From contig NC_016459.1 in assembly GCF_000226115.1 (NCBI RefSeq), positions 248,001 through 312,000 on the forward strand: DNA of 64,000 nt. The letters are read 5' to 3'. The position numbers were made by a program, and so were the translations under genes. The notes below the pieces were generated by a model. That model had not been told where the DNA came from. It saw only the letters and a list, made by a program, of their open reading frames with translations, and did not search any database. Positions within the stretch are counted from its first letter, which is position 1, and every line of letters starts with the position of its first letter. This document shows, in pieces, positions 21,682 to 31,252 of this stretch. The DNA is from Thermothielavioides terrestris NRRL 8126 (taxonomy: Eukaryota; Ascomycota; Sordariomycetes; Sordariales; Chaetomiaceae).

Positions 21682-22558
21682 GCTAGGGACTGAGCTCTGA
21701 GCTCGGGACAGAACACGAACAAAACAAGGTACCGTATGTAGGTATTAGGGCTTAGTGAAGGAAGGAAGCAGTGAAGCTAGCCAAGTAGGAATGAGGCTCG
21801 GATAGAGTGAGGATGCTATTGGAGCGGCGGAAAAAGTAAAACTACCTAAGGTCAATGGCTACCCAGATTGCTAATTTAAGGTCGAAGAATCAAGTTGCAA
21901 GATCAAGATGACTGTCCGCTGAAGTCATCCGACAGTGCGACACCGCGAGCTCCTGAGTGCGGGGTGCTCCTTCGGCTTTGCGAGCCCGAAGGTGGGAGTT
22001 CGCTGCAGTTACCACCGAGCAGAGCTCCACTTGTGGTGGGTGTCAATCAGGTCCCCAGCTTTGGGTGGCCAAAACTAAGAAGGCGAGGCCGAGCCAACGG
22101 GATCCATGATTGTCAGGCCAGATCTGGATAACTTTCCTTGAAAAGTTAGTTGTGAGCCCCAGTCGAGATCTCTCGCATGCCTTGGCTTTTACCAGGGACG
22201 TGGCATGCCTGCATTTCACAAGCAACTGCTACATCCATTTCTGGTATGTCTCGGCAATCAACCTGGGGCAGCACTTTCACGCTGCCCTTAACTGCTGTTT
22301 GGGCGTTTCAGGGCGCGTCACGTTGCCCCGCACTTGTCCACGTTCCGCCAGCCAGCAAACATCCTAGCTAAGATGGGTGAATGTTGCTCCGTGCAGCGCG
22401 TTTGAAATCAGAGAAGCCGCCGTTCTGCAAGTGCGCTCACTCAAGAGCAATCGGAACGTCTCGCAAAAGTCCTGCCCCTTCCATCGTTGTCAGCGTTTCC
22501 CAGCCTTTTCACTCTCACTTATCCAGCTGAACCCTCGGTAATCGGGCAGTGGTGGACC
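21682..22558. other. Divergent promoter region
   Basis: Lies between the aldolase and the isochorismatase-family gene, which point away from each other. No gene or repeat seen. Confidence 0.6.
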
Positions 22559-23234
22559 ATGGCAACCGCGACTGCCCTCTTCGTAATTGACATCCAAAAC
22601 GACCTGGCGACCGACCCGCAAACCAGAATACCGCACGCAGAGCGCATCAGAGAAGCAGGCGCAAAGATTCTCTCCACAGCTCGAGCGATCATCAATGCCC
22701 AGCGAGCAAGCGCTGAAGAGCTCCCGGCGATCATTGTCTTCGTGCAGCACGAGGAAGAGCCCGAGAACGGTCCGCTGGTTCGGGGCAGCGAGCCGTGGAA
22801 GCTGGTCTTTGAGCCGGACGACGCCGCACCGTCGGAGCGGCTCGTTGCGAAGTGGACGCGTGAGTGTGGCACCACTTCCTGTATCGTCAAGCAGGCAGAT
22901 GACAAGCCTGACTTGACTTGCAGGTGATACTTTTAAGTCAAATCCCGAACTTGCCTCGACTTTAAAGGCAGCTGGGGTCCAGGAGATCATTGTATTCGGT
23001 ATTCAGAGCGAGTGCTGCGTCGAGGCCACCTGCAACGGCGCCCTTGCCGCCGGGTTCGAGGTCGTGCTGCTGTCCGGGGCACACTCTACGTATGATAATG
23101 GGAGTACAGCGGCCGAGGAGATTGAGAAGGAGGTGGAGGACCGGCTGCGCGCGAAGGGCGCAAAGGTCGTGACGTGGGAGGAGGCTGTTGCTACGTGGGA
23201 GAGGGACGGCCGGCTGTCGCTCGACTCTGCCTAA
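22559..23234 (+). CDS. Isochorismatase-family cysteine hydrolase
   Basis: 203 residues from exons 22559-22859 and 22924-23234. I start at the ATG at 22559 because FVIDIQND, the first active-site strand with the catalytic Asp, follows directly; an in-frame ATG 72 bp upstream adds an unrelated leader. The second catalytic residue is the lysine in VAKWT just before the intron, and the nucleophile is in GIQSECCVEATCNGAL of exon 2, the normal Asp-Lys-Cys order of the family. Members hydrolyse isochorismate, nicotinamide or related amides. This one is a stand-alone domain of usual size without a targeting signal. The substrate is unknown. Confidence 0.9.
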
Positions 23235-23745
23235 ACCTTGCGATCGACAGCCCCGAAGAGGCTAGGAAAACGACAAGGACCCTTTAGCCTACCTGCAGCT
23301 GAGGTACTGTAGGTTGAAGACAGCCCGCAGAAGCCCGGGCATTTCCATTCAACTTCACCCCCAATAGCTGGCGCTCAAAGGAATTGATTCCATGGGATAG
23401 GCAGGCATGGAATAATAGGTCGCTGGGCCAAGCGGTTCGTCGTCTAATCAGCGGACTGGTGGCCTGTCTCCTCCTTCTCCCCTTCCTTGGCCTCATTCGC
23501 CCACATCTCTGAGTTCGCTATCCGATCCGTACCCTTGTGATTTCGGCAGAGGTGTCCAGAAAGCCCCCAGGCCGGATGAGAGAGAGCTTCGACTACGTCA
23601 ATGCGATCGTCGCAATTTCCCTGCAGGGGTTGTTGGACCAATCGAGGGTTAGGGTTGACTACCTAGGAGAGTAATCGCGCGCTGGCAAACATGCGCTGAG
23701 GTTGACTCGGGTTCTGTTCGCGACGGCGAGAGGGTCCTAGGTCTT
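23235..23745. other. Intergenic
   Basis: Lies between the isochorismatase-like gene and the MutY homologue. Nothing recognised. Confidence 0.6.
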
Positions 23746-25740
23746 GTGCCATCCCACAACACTGCAGCGGCTAGGTGGACGCGAATGATGGCGACTCGCA
23801 GGAGTGCGCGCATAGCATCAAAGAGGTCCCAAGATGCCCTCTCGCCGGCCACAGCGGCCGGTGCGCTGCTGCTTCCGCCGAATTTGCGCCCGGAAACGGA
23901 CCGAGGGCGGCCGGACATGAGTGACAGCAACAGCGACAGCGACACGGAGCAGACGACCCGGCCTGCCAAACGGCACAAAACATCAAAACGCAACACCACA
24001 GCGCAGAAAGCGTACCAATTTCTTTTCTCCAACCCGCCCCCTCCATCCCCAACCCTCTTACCGTCATTCCCCTCACGCGCCCACTCCCTCGCCTACCACA
24101 GCCCCCCCCTCCTCTCCTCCCCCGAAGCCCGCACCGCCCTCCTAGAATGGTTCACCAAAGCGAGCACCCTCCGCCCCATGCCGTGGCGCAAACCCTGGCT
24201 CGACCCGGCCACGTTCGCGACCACCAATTCCAACCCCAACTCTAACCCCAACAACGACACGAACGAGGCCAGCCGCCCGCCGCCAGTCCCGGCCCTGCGC
24301 GCCGCCCTCGCCCAGCGCGCCTACGAGGTCTGGGTCTCCGAGGTGATGCTGCAGCAGACGCGCGTGCCCGTCGTCGTCGGCTACTGGACCCGCTGGATGG
24401 CGCGCTGGCCCACCCTGCGCGACCTGGCGCGCGCCCGCGAGGAGGACGTGCTGGCCGCCTGGCAGGGGCTCGGCTACTACGCGCGCGCGCGGCGGCTGTG
24501 GCGCGCCGCCAGGGTCGTCTGTGGTCTGGACCAGGAGGAGGGGAAGGGGGAGGAGGAGGGGGAGGGGAAAAGGGAGGGGGAGGGGGAGGGGGAGGGGAAA
24601 AGCGGGTTGTTGTTGGATGGGATGCTGCCCGGGTCGGAGGGCGAGTTGATGCGCACGCTGCCCGGCGTCGGGAGGTACACGGCCGGCGCGATCGCGGCGA
24701 TTGTGTTTGGCGTGCCGGCGGCGATGGTGGATGGGAATGTGCTGCGCGTGCTGAGTCGGCAGATGGGATTGCTGGCGGATGTGAAGGGGGATAAGAGGGC
24801 GGTGGACCTGTTGTGGGAGGCGGCCGAGGCGTTGGTGAGGGCGGTTGCGCGGGATGGGCAGCCCGCGGCGGAGGGGGATGAGCTGCCGCCGAGTGATCGG
24901 CCGGGGCGATGGGGGCAGGCGCTCATGGAGCTCGGGAGCACGATCTGCACGCCCACGCCGAAGTGCTCGTTGTGTCCTATCACCCGGACCTGTCGCGCTT
25001 ACGCGGAAGGGCTTTCTCTGGCAGCGAAGCGGGGAATCGCCGGTGATACCGATGATATTGAGGATATCTGCAGCCTTTGCGCGCCTTTTGACGAAACCGC
25101 AGAGGGCGACGAGGAGGACATATCGGGGAAAGGGAGCCGGGACGTTTTGAAAAGCAGTAATGGAACCCTGTCTCGGTTCTTTGCAGCGACCCCTACCGAA
25201 CCATCCCCCCCCAAGGCATCGGACACTCCGGATGCGCAAGCCATGGAGACGATTATCCACCACGCTAAGAAGTTCCCGCTCAGGAAACCGAAGAAGAAGG
25301 TCCGCGAAGAGGAGACGCTGGTGTGCGCCGTCCGTCGCTCTTCGAATGGGCAGTTCCTGATATGCCGTCGGCCAGAGAAGGGTCTGCTCGCTGGACTGTG
25401 GGAACTGCCAAGTCACACCCTGCCGGATCCCAACGACAGCACGGCCAAAAGCAGGACAAAGAAAGCAAAGGCGTATGTCTCAGAGTTGGTTGAGCATGGG
25501 AAACCTAGGCGTCCAGGCTCCCCTTCACTGAAGCACATCGGGGAACTTGGCAGCGTTCCCTGGCTGTTTTCACATCTGAAGCTGGCCATGCATGTCCATC
25601 TCTTCGAGCTGGATGACAGCATGGGGGCGGCCGAGTTCGAGGACTCGCAACGTTGGGCTACAGTGGAGGAGATAGACAGGGAGTCCATGGGAACCGGCAT
25701 GAAGAAATGCTGGTCGCTCGTCAAGGCGAGCCTGCAATAG
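23746..25740 (+). CDS. A/G-specific adenine DNA glycosylase (MutY/MUTYH homologue)
   Basis: Base-excision repair enzyme that removes adenine opposite 8-oxoguanine; single exon of up to 664 residues (ATGs at 23785 and 23788 are alternative starts). The N-terminus is basic (TRRSARIASKRS), probably a nuclear or mitochondrial signal. The catalytic domain shows PMPWRKPW, SEVMLQQTRV with the catalytic Glu, LPGVGRYTAGAI (helix-hairpin-helix) and MVDGNVLRVLSR with the catalytic Asp. The iron-sulphur cluster reads C-x5-C-x2-C-x5-C, whereas human and E. coli enzymes have x6 in the first gap. A Glu/Gly/Lys repeat is inserted before the hairpin motif. The C-terminus is the NUDIX-like 8-oxoG recognition domain (ETLVCAVRRS, GLLAGLWELPSH, FSHLKLAMHVHLF). 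Confidence 0.94.
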   Translation: MPSHNTAAARWTRMMATRRSARIASKRSQDALSPATAAGALLLPPNLRPETDRGRPDMSDSNSDSDTEQTTRPAKRHKTSKRNTTAQKAYQFLFSNPPPPSPTLLPSFPSRAHSLAYHSPPLLSSPEARTALLEWFTKASTLRPMPWRKPWLDPATFATTNSNPNSNPNNDTNEASRPPPVPALRAALAQRAYEVWVSEVMLQQTRVPVVVGYWTRWMARWPTLRDLARAREEDVLAAWQGLGYYARARRLWRAARVVCGLDQEEGKGEEEGEGKREGEGEGEGKSGLLLDGMLPGSEGELMRTLPGVGRYTAGAIAAIVFGVPAAMVDGNVLRVLSRQMGLLADVKGDKRAVDLLWEAAEALVRAVARDGQPAAEGDELPPSDRPGRWGQALMELGSTICTPTPKCSLCPITRTCRAYAEGLSLAAKRGIAGDTDDIEDICSLCAPFDETAEGDEEDISGKGSRDVLKSSNGTLSRFFAATPTEPSPPKASDTPDAQAMETIIHHAKKFPLRKPKKKVREEETLVCAVRRSSNGQFLICRRPEKGLLAGLWELPSHTLPDPNDSTAKSRTKKAKAYVSELVEHGKPRRPGSPSLKHIGELGSVPWLFSHLKLAMHVHLFELDDSMGAAEFEDSQRWATVEEIDRESMGTGMKKCWSLVKASLQ

Positions 25741-25998
25741 CGAGGACAGAGTACGGAAACATTGTGCTCAGACTGTGTGTCTTGCATCCTCCAGTATTGG
25801 GCTCGATGTTGAAACCCACCACGCGATGATCCTTCTCGTTGGCCACTCTCAACCACGCCTGAAACCCCTCCTCTACTCGCGCATGCTGATTCGGCCACGG
25901 GACAGTCCAATCAGCCGCCCAAGCCGACGGCGGGAACGTCTTGCTGGGGTAATCTATTGTTACAAAGAAGATACATCTGGTTGCTGGCCGCCTCGCGA

Positions 25999-27310
25999 TC
26001 ACCGTACAAAGTCGTTCAAATCCTTGGCGTCCTCAAAACTGACCTTCCCGTCTTTCCCAACGTTGGCAACGTGAATGGTCACCGGCTTCTCCTCCGGCCG
26101 CTTCTCTTCCGAAACCCTGGGCTTGCTGGCTCGCTCCACCGCCGCGGGCACCACCCCGGCCTCCGTGTCCGCGATCTCATTCACGTCCTCCCTGCTGAGA
26201 ACATCGCGCACCCTCACGCCGCGCGTCGACATCAGCACCGTCATGGGCCCGCTGAACTGCAGGAAAAGCCGATCTCCCCATATCGTCCGCCTCGCAGCCG
26301 TCCTCAAGCCGAACAGCAACCTCGCCACGGCCTTGTACGTCTCGGTATCTCGCATGGCCCTCCAAAACCGCGCCGCCCGCTCCGGCACCAGCCGCCCCGC
26401 CGCGCCGCTCACGGACGCCGGCAGCGCGGGAACCTGCAGGCTCAGCCGCGTCGTGCTCCGGAGCCGGAAAGGCAGCGGCGGGTTGCGCGTCACGGCGTAG
26501 GCCACGACGTGCGACGGGTGCAGCACGATCTCCTCGCCGTCGCCCAGCGCCAGCTCGTAGACCTGGCCCGGCGCGGCGAGCGCCGCCAGGCCGCGGCCCG
26601 TGAGGTGCGTGCTGCCCCAGTGGGCCGGCGGCAGGCCGCGCTGCACGCGCGGGGTCGGCGTCAGCGTGTGGCCCGTCCAGGCGAGCAGGGCGTTGCGCTG
26701 GGCGACGACCCAGTCGGTTGTGCCGTCGAGGTGGAGCACGGAGAGGCTCGTGTGCGGCGACTTGGTGGCTATGAGGGCGGTGATCGGCGTGGTCGACGAG
26801 ATGCGCTGGTAGAGGAAGGGGATGCCCAGGAAGGCTCGGCGGAGGGGCGGGAGGAGCGAGAGGGTGGATTGCGCCTGGAGGGCGTGAGAGCGAGCACCGA
26901 GTTAGCGACCCATATTGTTCGAGCTGGTTGGAGGCGAAGTGTGGAGGGCCTACATTTTCCACCTTGCCGGCGACGGACACCAGCGTTCCGCGCCTTGTGT
27001 AGAGCCGCTGCGATGCCGACAGTGTGACCGAGAGTAGGGAGTATGGTGACCCCAGAACCTCGAACCGGGCATCTGAGAGACGTCAGATGCTTGTCCGCTG
27101 CTGCAACAAGTCCCATTGCCTACCTGCTGAGTCCCGCTGCGATCCCGGATATGCTCCGAAGGCGTCGGCGGCGGGCCGCGAGTCGGTGGTGGGGGATACG
27201 CTAATCTGGATTGCGCGGCACTGCCTGCACACAAACCCTGGCCGCGCTCTCGCTGACGGTGTAAAGGCTGAGGGTCGAAGCCTCCTGACCTGAGGCGCCT
27301 GCCGTCTCAT
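25999..27310 (-). CDS. AIM24: AIM24-family mitochondrial protein
   Basis: 393 residues from exons 27310-27124, 27072-26954 and 26874-25999. The first ~45 residues are Arg/Pro/Ser-rich without acids and end near [10 protein letters not shown], a mitochondrial presequence. The body is the AIM24 beta-barrel-like domain: [66 protein letters not shown] and a long C-terminal region with [16 protein letters not shown]. In yeast Aim24 is a mitochondrial inner-membrane protein needed for normal MICOS/respiratory function. It is transcribed divergently from the kinesin gene, and the shared promoter contains a MITE that ends 172 bp from this start codon. Confidence 0.92.
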
Positions 27311-28122
27311 GATCGCGCAGTCACGGACGGCGTGGTGATGTCAATTGCGCGACAGGAGGACGACGAGTTTGCCGAATCTAAAAGCCCGGCTGTCCCACGA
27401 CGCAAATTCCATGTGGTCCGGAGCTTTGGCGGCTTCCGGGTGCATTGCTACTGGAGCATGGGCCTTTCAGGGTCGTCGTTAAAGAGGTCCCGCCAAGACA
27501 CTAAGAATTACAGGCTTTTACACATCGCCAAGGGGTAAGTGGGGCCGCGACGACTTAGAGCATCAGCGACGAAGACAAACCGCAAATACTCGCAAAAACT
27601 CGTCGCAATAACTTCACGAAACCTCAACGAAATTGAAAAAAAGAAAACGAAGTTAACCCGCACCCTAACCTTGACCCTCACCCTAACCATAACCCTCACC
27701 CTAACCAGCGGGGGGCTGGCGCCGCCCCCCGTACCCCCGGCGAACTAACCAGTGGCTAACCCGTGGCGATAGTGCAAACCCCGTGGCGATGGTGGCTACG
27801 TACTGACGGTGTAAGACCAGGGCTGGAAATTAGTCTTGGCGGGACCTCTTTAACGTCTACCCCTTTCAGTGGGTCTGGCTCGGCAGGAGCCGCCAAGCCG
27901 GCAGGGCGTTGCCCCGGTGATCAATTTAAACCTTTGAGCTAAGCTCGCGCTGGACAGGGATCAGCTTCTGCTCTTGCAACACGGCTCTGGCTCGGTTCAC
28001 AACTGTCAGTGCAGCGTAGCGTTGTGTGCCCAATTGGCCTCCTCCCCCTCCGACCACGATCTCCCCGTCCCCTCAATTCCCCCTCATTCCCCCTCTCTTC
28101 CCTCTGTGTTGATTTCTCCGCC
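27311..28122. other. Bidirectional promoter carrying a MITE
   Basis: 812 bp between the AIM24 and kinesin start codons, of which 369 bp (27482-27850) are a transposon insertion. The remainder on the kinesin side is C/T-rich, a usual fungal leader. Confidence 0.75.
27482..27850 (+). mobile_element. MITE copy B (369 bp), well preserved
   Basis: Flanked by TA at 27480-27481 and 27851-27852. Terminal inverted repeats are AAGAGGTCCCGCCAAGAC and its complement at the other end. The interior holds AAAAGAAAACGAAGTTAACC, then a C/A-rich tract at about 27655-27707 with repeated CCCTAACC/CCCTCACC words, then a GC-rich palindrome-like stretch (CGGGGGGCTGGCGCCGCCCCCCG). It has no open frame of its own. 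It aligns with copy A at 1725-2092 but lacks that copy's transition mutations, so it is younger or escaped RIP. Confidence 0.9.
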
Positions 28123-30480
28123 ATGTCGGTGCGCGTTGTTGCCAGAATCCGGCCACTGCTTGAAAAAGAGCTCGGCAAGGATGTTATTGTGCGGCCGGAC
28201 CGCGTCGAGGAGGGCAAGCCCTTCACTGTCGTCAAGATCCCGAACCCCAAGAACGAGACTGAAGAGTTCTCGTTTGCCTTCAACAGCGTCTACGATCAGA
28301 CCACTACCCAGGAGGAGCTGTTTACAGCCGAAGGCAAGTTCCACGAAGGGTCGACGCCGACCACAGACACGTCCTTGCTGTCTTGACCTTCCCCTCGGGC
28401 CGCTAACGGGAGAGCAGTGGCCCCGCATATAAAGGCTCTCTTTCAAGGCTTGGATCTGACGATTTTTGCCTATGGCGTCACGGGGACCGGAAAGACACAC
28501 ACCATGCGCGGCGGCCTCCGGCTCGCGGACCGCGGCGTGATCCCGAGGCTGCTGAGCAACGTGTTCCGCAGGGGAAAGAAGTTGATGAAAGACACGAATG
28601 GACGGACGACGGTCGATGTGGCGCTGTCGTACTACGAAATCTACAACGACAAGGTTTACGATTTGCTCGAACCGCCGGAGAAGCGGACCGCAGCCGGGCT
28701 TCCCCTCCGCGAGAAGGATGGGAAGACAATCGTGGTGGGCCTGTCGGAGCGATCGTGCGGGGACCTGAAGGACTTCGAGCGGCTGTACATCGAAGCCAAC
28801 AACAACCGCGTCACTGCTGCCACGAAGCTGAACGCCCACAGCAGCAGAAGCCACGCCATCTTGCGGGTCAAGGTGACGCAGACGACCGGCGACGTGGTCA
28901 AGGAGAGCACGGCATCCGCCATCGACCTGGCCGGCTCGGAAGACAACCGTCGAACGGACAACGGCAAGGAGAGGCTGGTGGAGTCGGCAGCGATCAACAA
29001 GAGCCTCTTCGTGCTGAGCCAGTGCATCGACGCCATCTCGCGCGGCGACAAGCGCATCCCGTACCGGGAGTCCAAGATGACGCGCATCCTGTCGCTGGGA
29101 CAGAACAACGGCATCACCATCATGATCCTGAACCTCGCGCCGGTCCGCAGCTACCATCTCGACACGCTCAGCAGCCTAAACGTCAGCTCCCGCGCGAAGC
29201 GCATCGAAGTGCGCGAGATCGAGAACGAAGTCGTCTTCAAGCAGCCTCCCCGCCCCAATGCCGCACTTGGCGGGGCTAACATCCAGCGCCAGCCGCTCAG
29301 GCCCCTCCATAACGCCCACAACGTCCACACGGGCGCCCTCGCGGCGAAGGCGGCTGAGAAGGCCGAAAAGCCCGACAAGCCGGCCAAGGCATTCTCTGTT
29401 TACCCCGACAAGATGCCTGCCGCATCAACGGCGCGCCCTGCGGTCACGACCGCAAACACGTCGCAGCCACGGCAGCCGGCCCTTACCAAGCGAGCGTCCG
29501 AGGCTGCCGACGGGGTGTCATCGCGACCATCGAAGCTTGCCCGGCCTGCGCCGCCATCCCTTCTCCGTCCTCCACAACCGGTAGCTGCATCCTCGGGACA
29601 GCAGCAGCTGTCCATCACAGCGGAGCAGATCGAGGCCATGGTGGAGAAAAAGGTGGCAGAGATCCTCGCCTCCCGCCTCGCCGAAGCCACCTCGGCACCA
29701 CAACCCCAAACGGCCCCGGAAACTTCCGCGGCAGCCCAGCACCAGCACGACATCAGCGAGGAGGTCAAACGCCGCCTCGAGGCCCTGGAAAGGCGCATCG
29801 AGAGCGAAGCCCGGCACGACGACAGCCGATCGGAGGGGCTGCGCCTGCTGCTGCAGGCCCGGCAGGCGAAGGAGAGCGGAGACGACGAGTCGGCGCTGCG
29901 CTTCTACGAGAGGGCGCTGCCGTACTTCCCGGGGCAGGCCAGGCTGCTCGGGAAGATCGAGCGGTTGAGGGTGAAACTGGGCAAGGCGGACACGGCGCAG
30001 CCTGAAAAGGCCGCGCCGCGCAAGGCCAGGAGACAGCGGAAGAGCAGGGGCGACAATGAGGACGACGACGGCGATGGCGATTACCAGGAGGGCACCGAGG
30101 CCGACGTCGAGGATGACGCGGCGGACGAGAAGCCGGCGCGGGCGAGAGCGTCGCGCAAGAAGACGACGACGACGTCGTCGCATAAGACGAGCGCCGGGGA
30201 GGGGGAGGAGTCGGCCTTTGATGATCCCGCGTCGCCGCACGCGAAGCGGTTGCTGGACATCGTCAACTCGCGCGACCCCGCGCTGATCAGGAGCCTGCAC
30301 GGCTTTGGCGCCAAGAAGGCGCAGGACCTGGTCGACTATCTGAACCTTAGGGGGCACGACGGGTCGGGCCGCGTCGAGTCCCTCGCGCAGCTGCGCTTGC
30401 TGCCGGGCATGGGAGGGAGGACGGTGGAGCGGGCGTATGAGGGGCTCGTGGCTGCTTCGAACGGTCGAAGCGGCCCGTGA
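28123..30480 (+). CDS. Kinesin-10/Kid (KIF22)-like chromokinesin with C-terminal HhH
   Basis: Microtubule motor of 757 residues from exons 28123-28333 and 28418-30480. The intron begins GCAAGT and ends GAGCAG with a CTAAC branch word; it is the window's second GC-AG intron and restores the motor frame (FTAE to VAPHI). The motor has the N-terminal start RVVARIRPL, the P-loop GVTGTGKTHTM, switch I NAHSSRSHAI and switch II IDLAGSE, followed by the neck NVSSRAKRIE. The middle is Pro/Ala-rich with a coiled coil (about 500-560) and an acidic/basic block. The last ~70 residues (LLDIVNSRDPALIRSLHGFG, KKAQDLVDYL, LLPGMGGRTVERAYEGL) are a helix-hairpin-helix pair as in KIF22/Kid, where it binds DNA. 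It probably acts on chromosomes in mitosis. Confidence 0.9.
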
Positions 30481-31252
30481 ATGGGAGTGGAGTCTATGGA
30501 TGCTGTGTGTCGTCTTTTTTCCGTTTTACTTTTTTCTGCCTTTGCATCCTTTGCATCGGTCGAGCGAGCGCTCTTGGTTTCGGCTGGAGTCTTCAACCGA
30601 CATTGCATTGCATTGGGAGGAGTTCTTAGATCATTGCGGCATGGTGTAGGGCGTTTTCGGCATTGCTTTCCTGCTTGGCTCGACTGGATATCCCAGCGCC
30701 TGGGAGCACATTTTGCTCGTTACGGCATGGATCAGCTATTGCATAGACAGGCGTTTTGCGTTGCTCTGCTTTTGCTCTGGTGGTGCTTTGGTCGACGTTC
30801 TGGTGAACTGGCTCTTTGCTTGTGGTGATTCCGTGCCATCACGACGCTGAGACAGGGTTGTGACCCGCCATTGTGTCCCCACATTGCATCACTGAATCCC
30901 TGCTGGTTCCCATTGCGCCGGAGCCGAGCATCGCGGCATAAGCTCTCGGAGCTTGAGCATTCTCTCCCTCTTTCGCCGAGGCCAACGAAAAACCACGCAC
31001 GCCCAGACGGGCGAACTACACCACTACTAACTACTTGACCGGAAGGACAGGACGCCCCACGACGTCGGGGCTTCTGTTCTGTTGCTAGCCTCGAGGGGCT
31101 CACCCACGACAGCTCTGAAACCCCACATCGCTGTGACGCGCTTTGCAGCCAGAATCCCGCACAACTCGCGCAAACCCGCCTTTGCCGGCCGCAGTGCTAC
31201 AACACCTACGTCGCCCCGGCCCGGGCAAGATGTCGGCCTGGGTCCCTCCACG
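30481..31252. other. Intergenic, Atm1 leader
   Basis: Lies between the kinesin stop and the Atm1 start codon. No other gene recognised. Confidence 0.6.

Noticed and set aside
24142..25416. 424-codon minus-strand open frame opposite MutY
   Set aside because: Shadow of the GC-rich MutY coding strand; no domain.
31082..31252. Upstream part of the Atm1 open frame
   Set aside because: No in-frame ATG before 31253, so it is treated as leader, though an upstream exon cannot be excluded.
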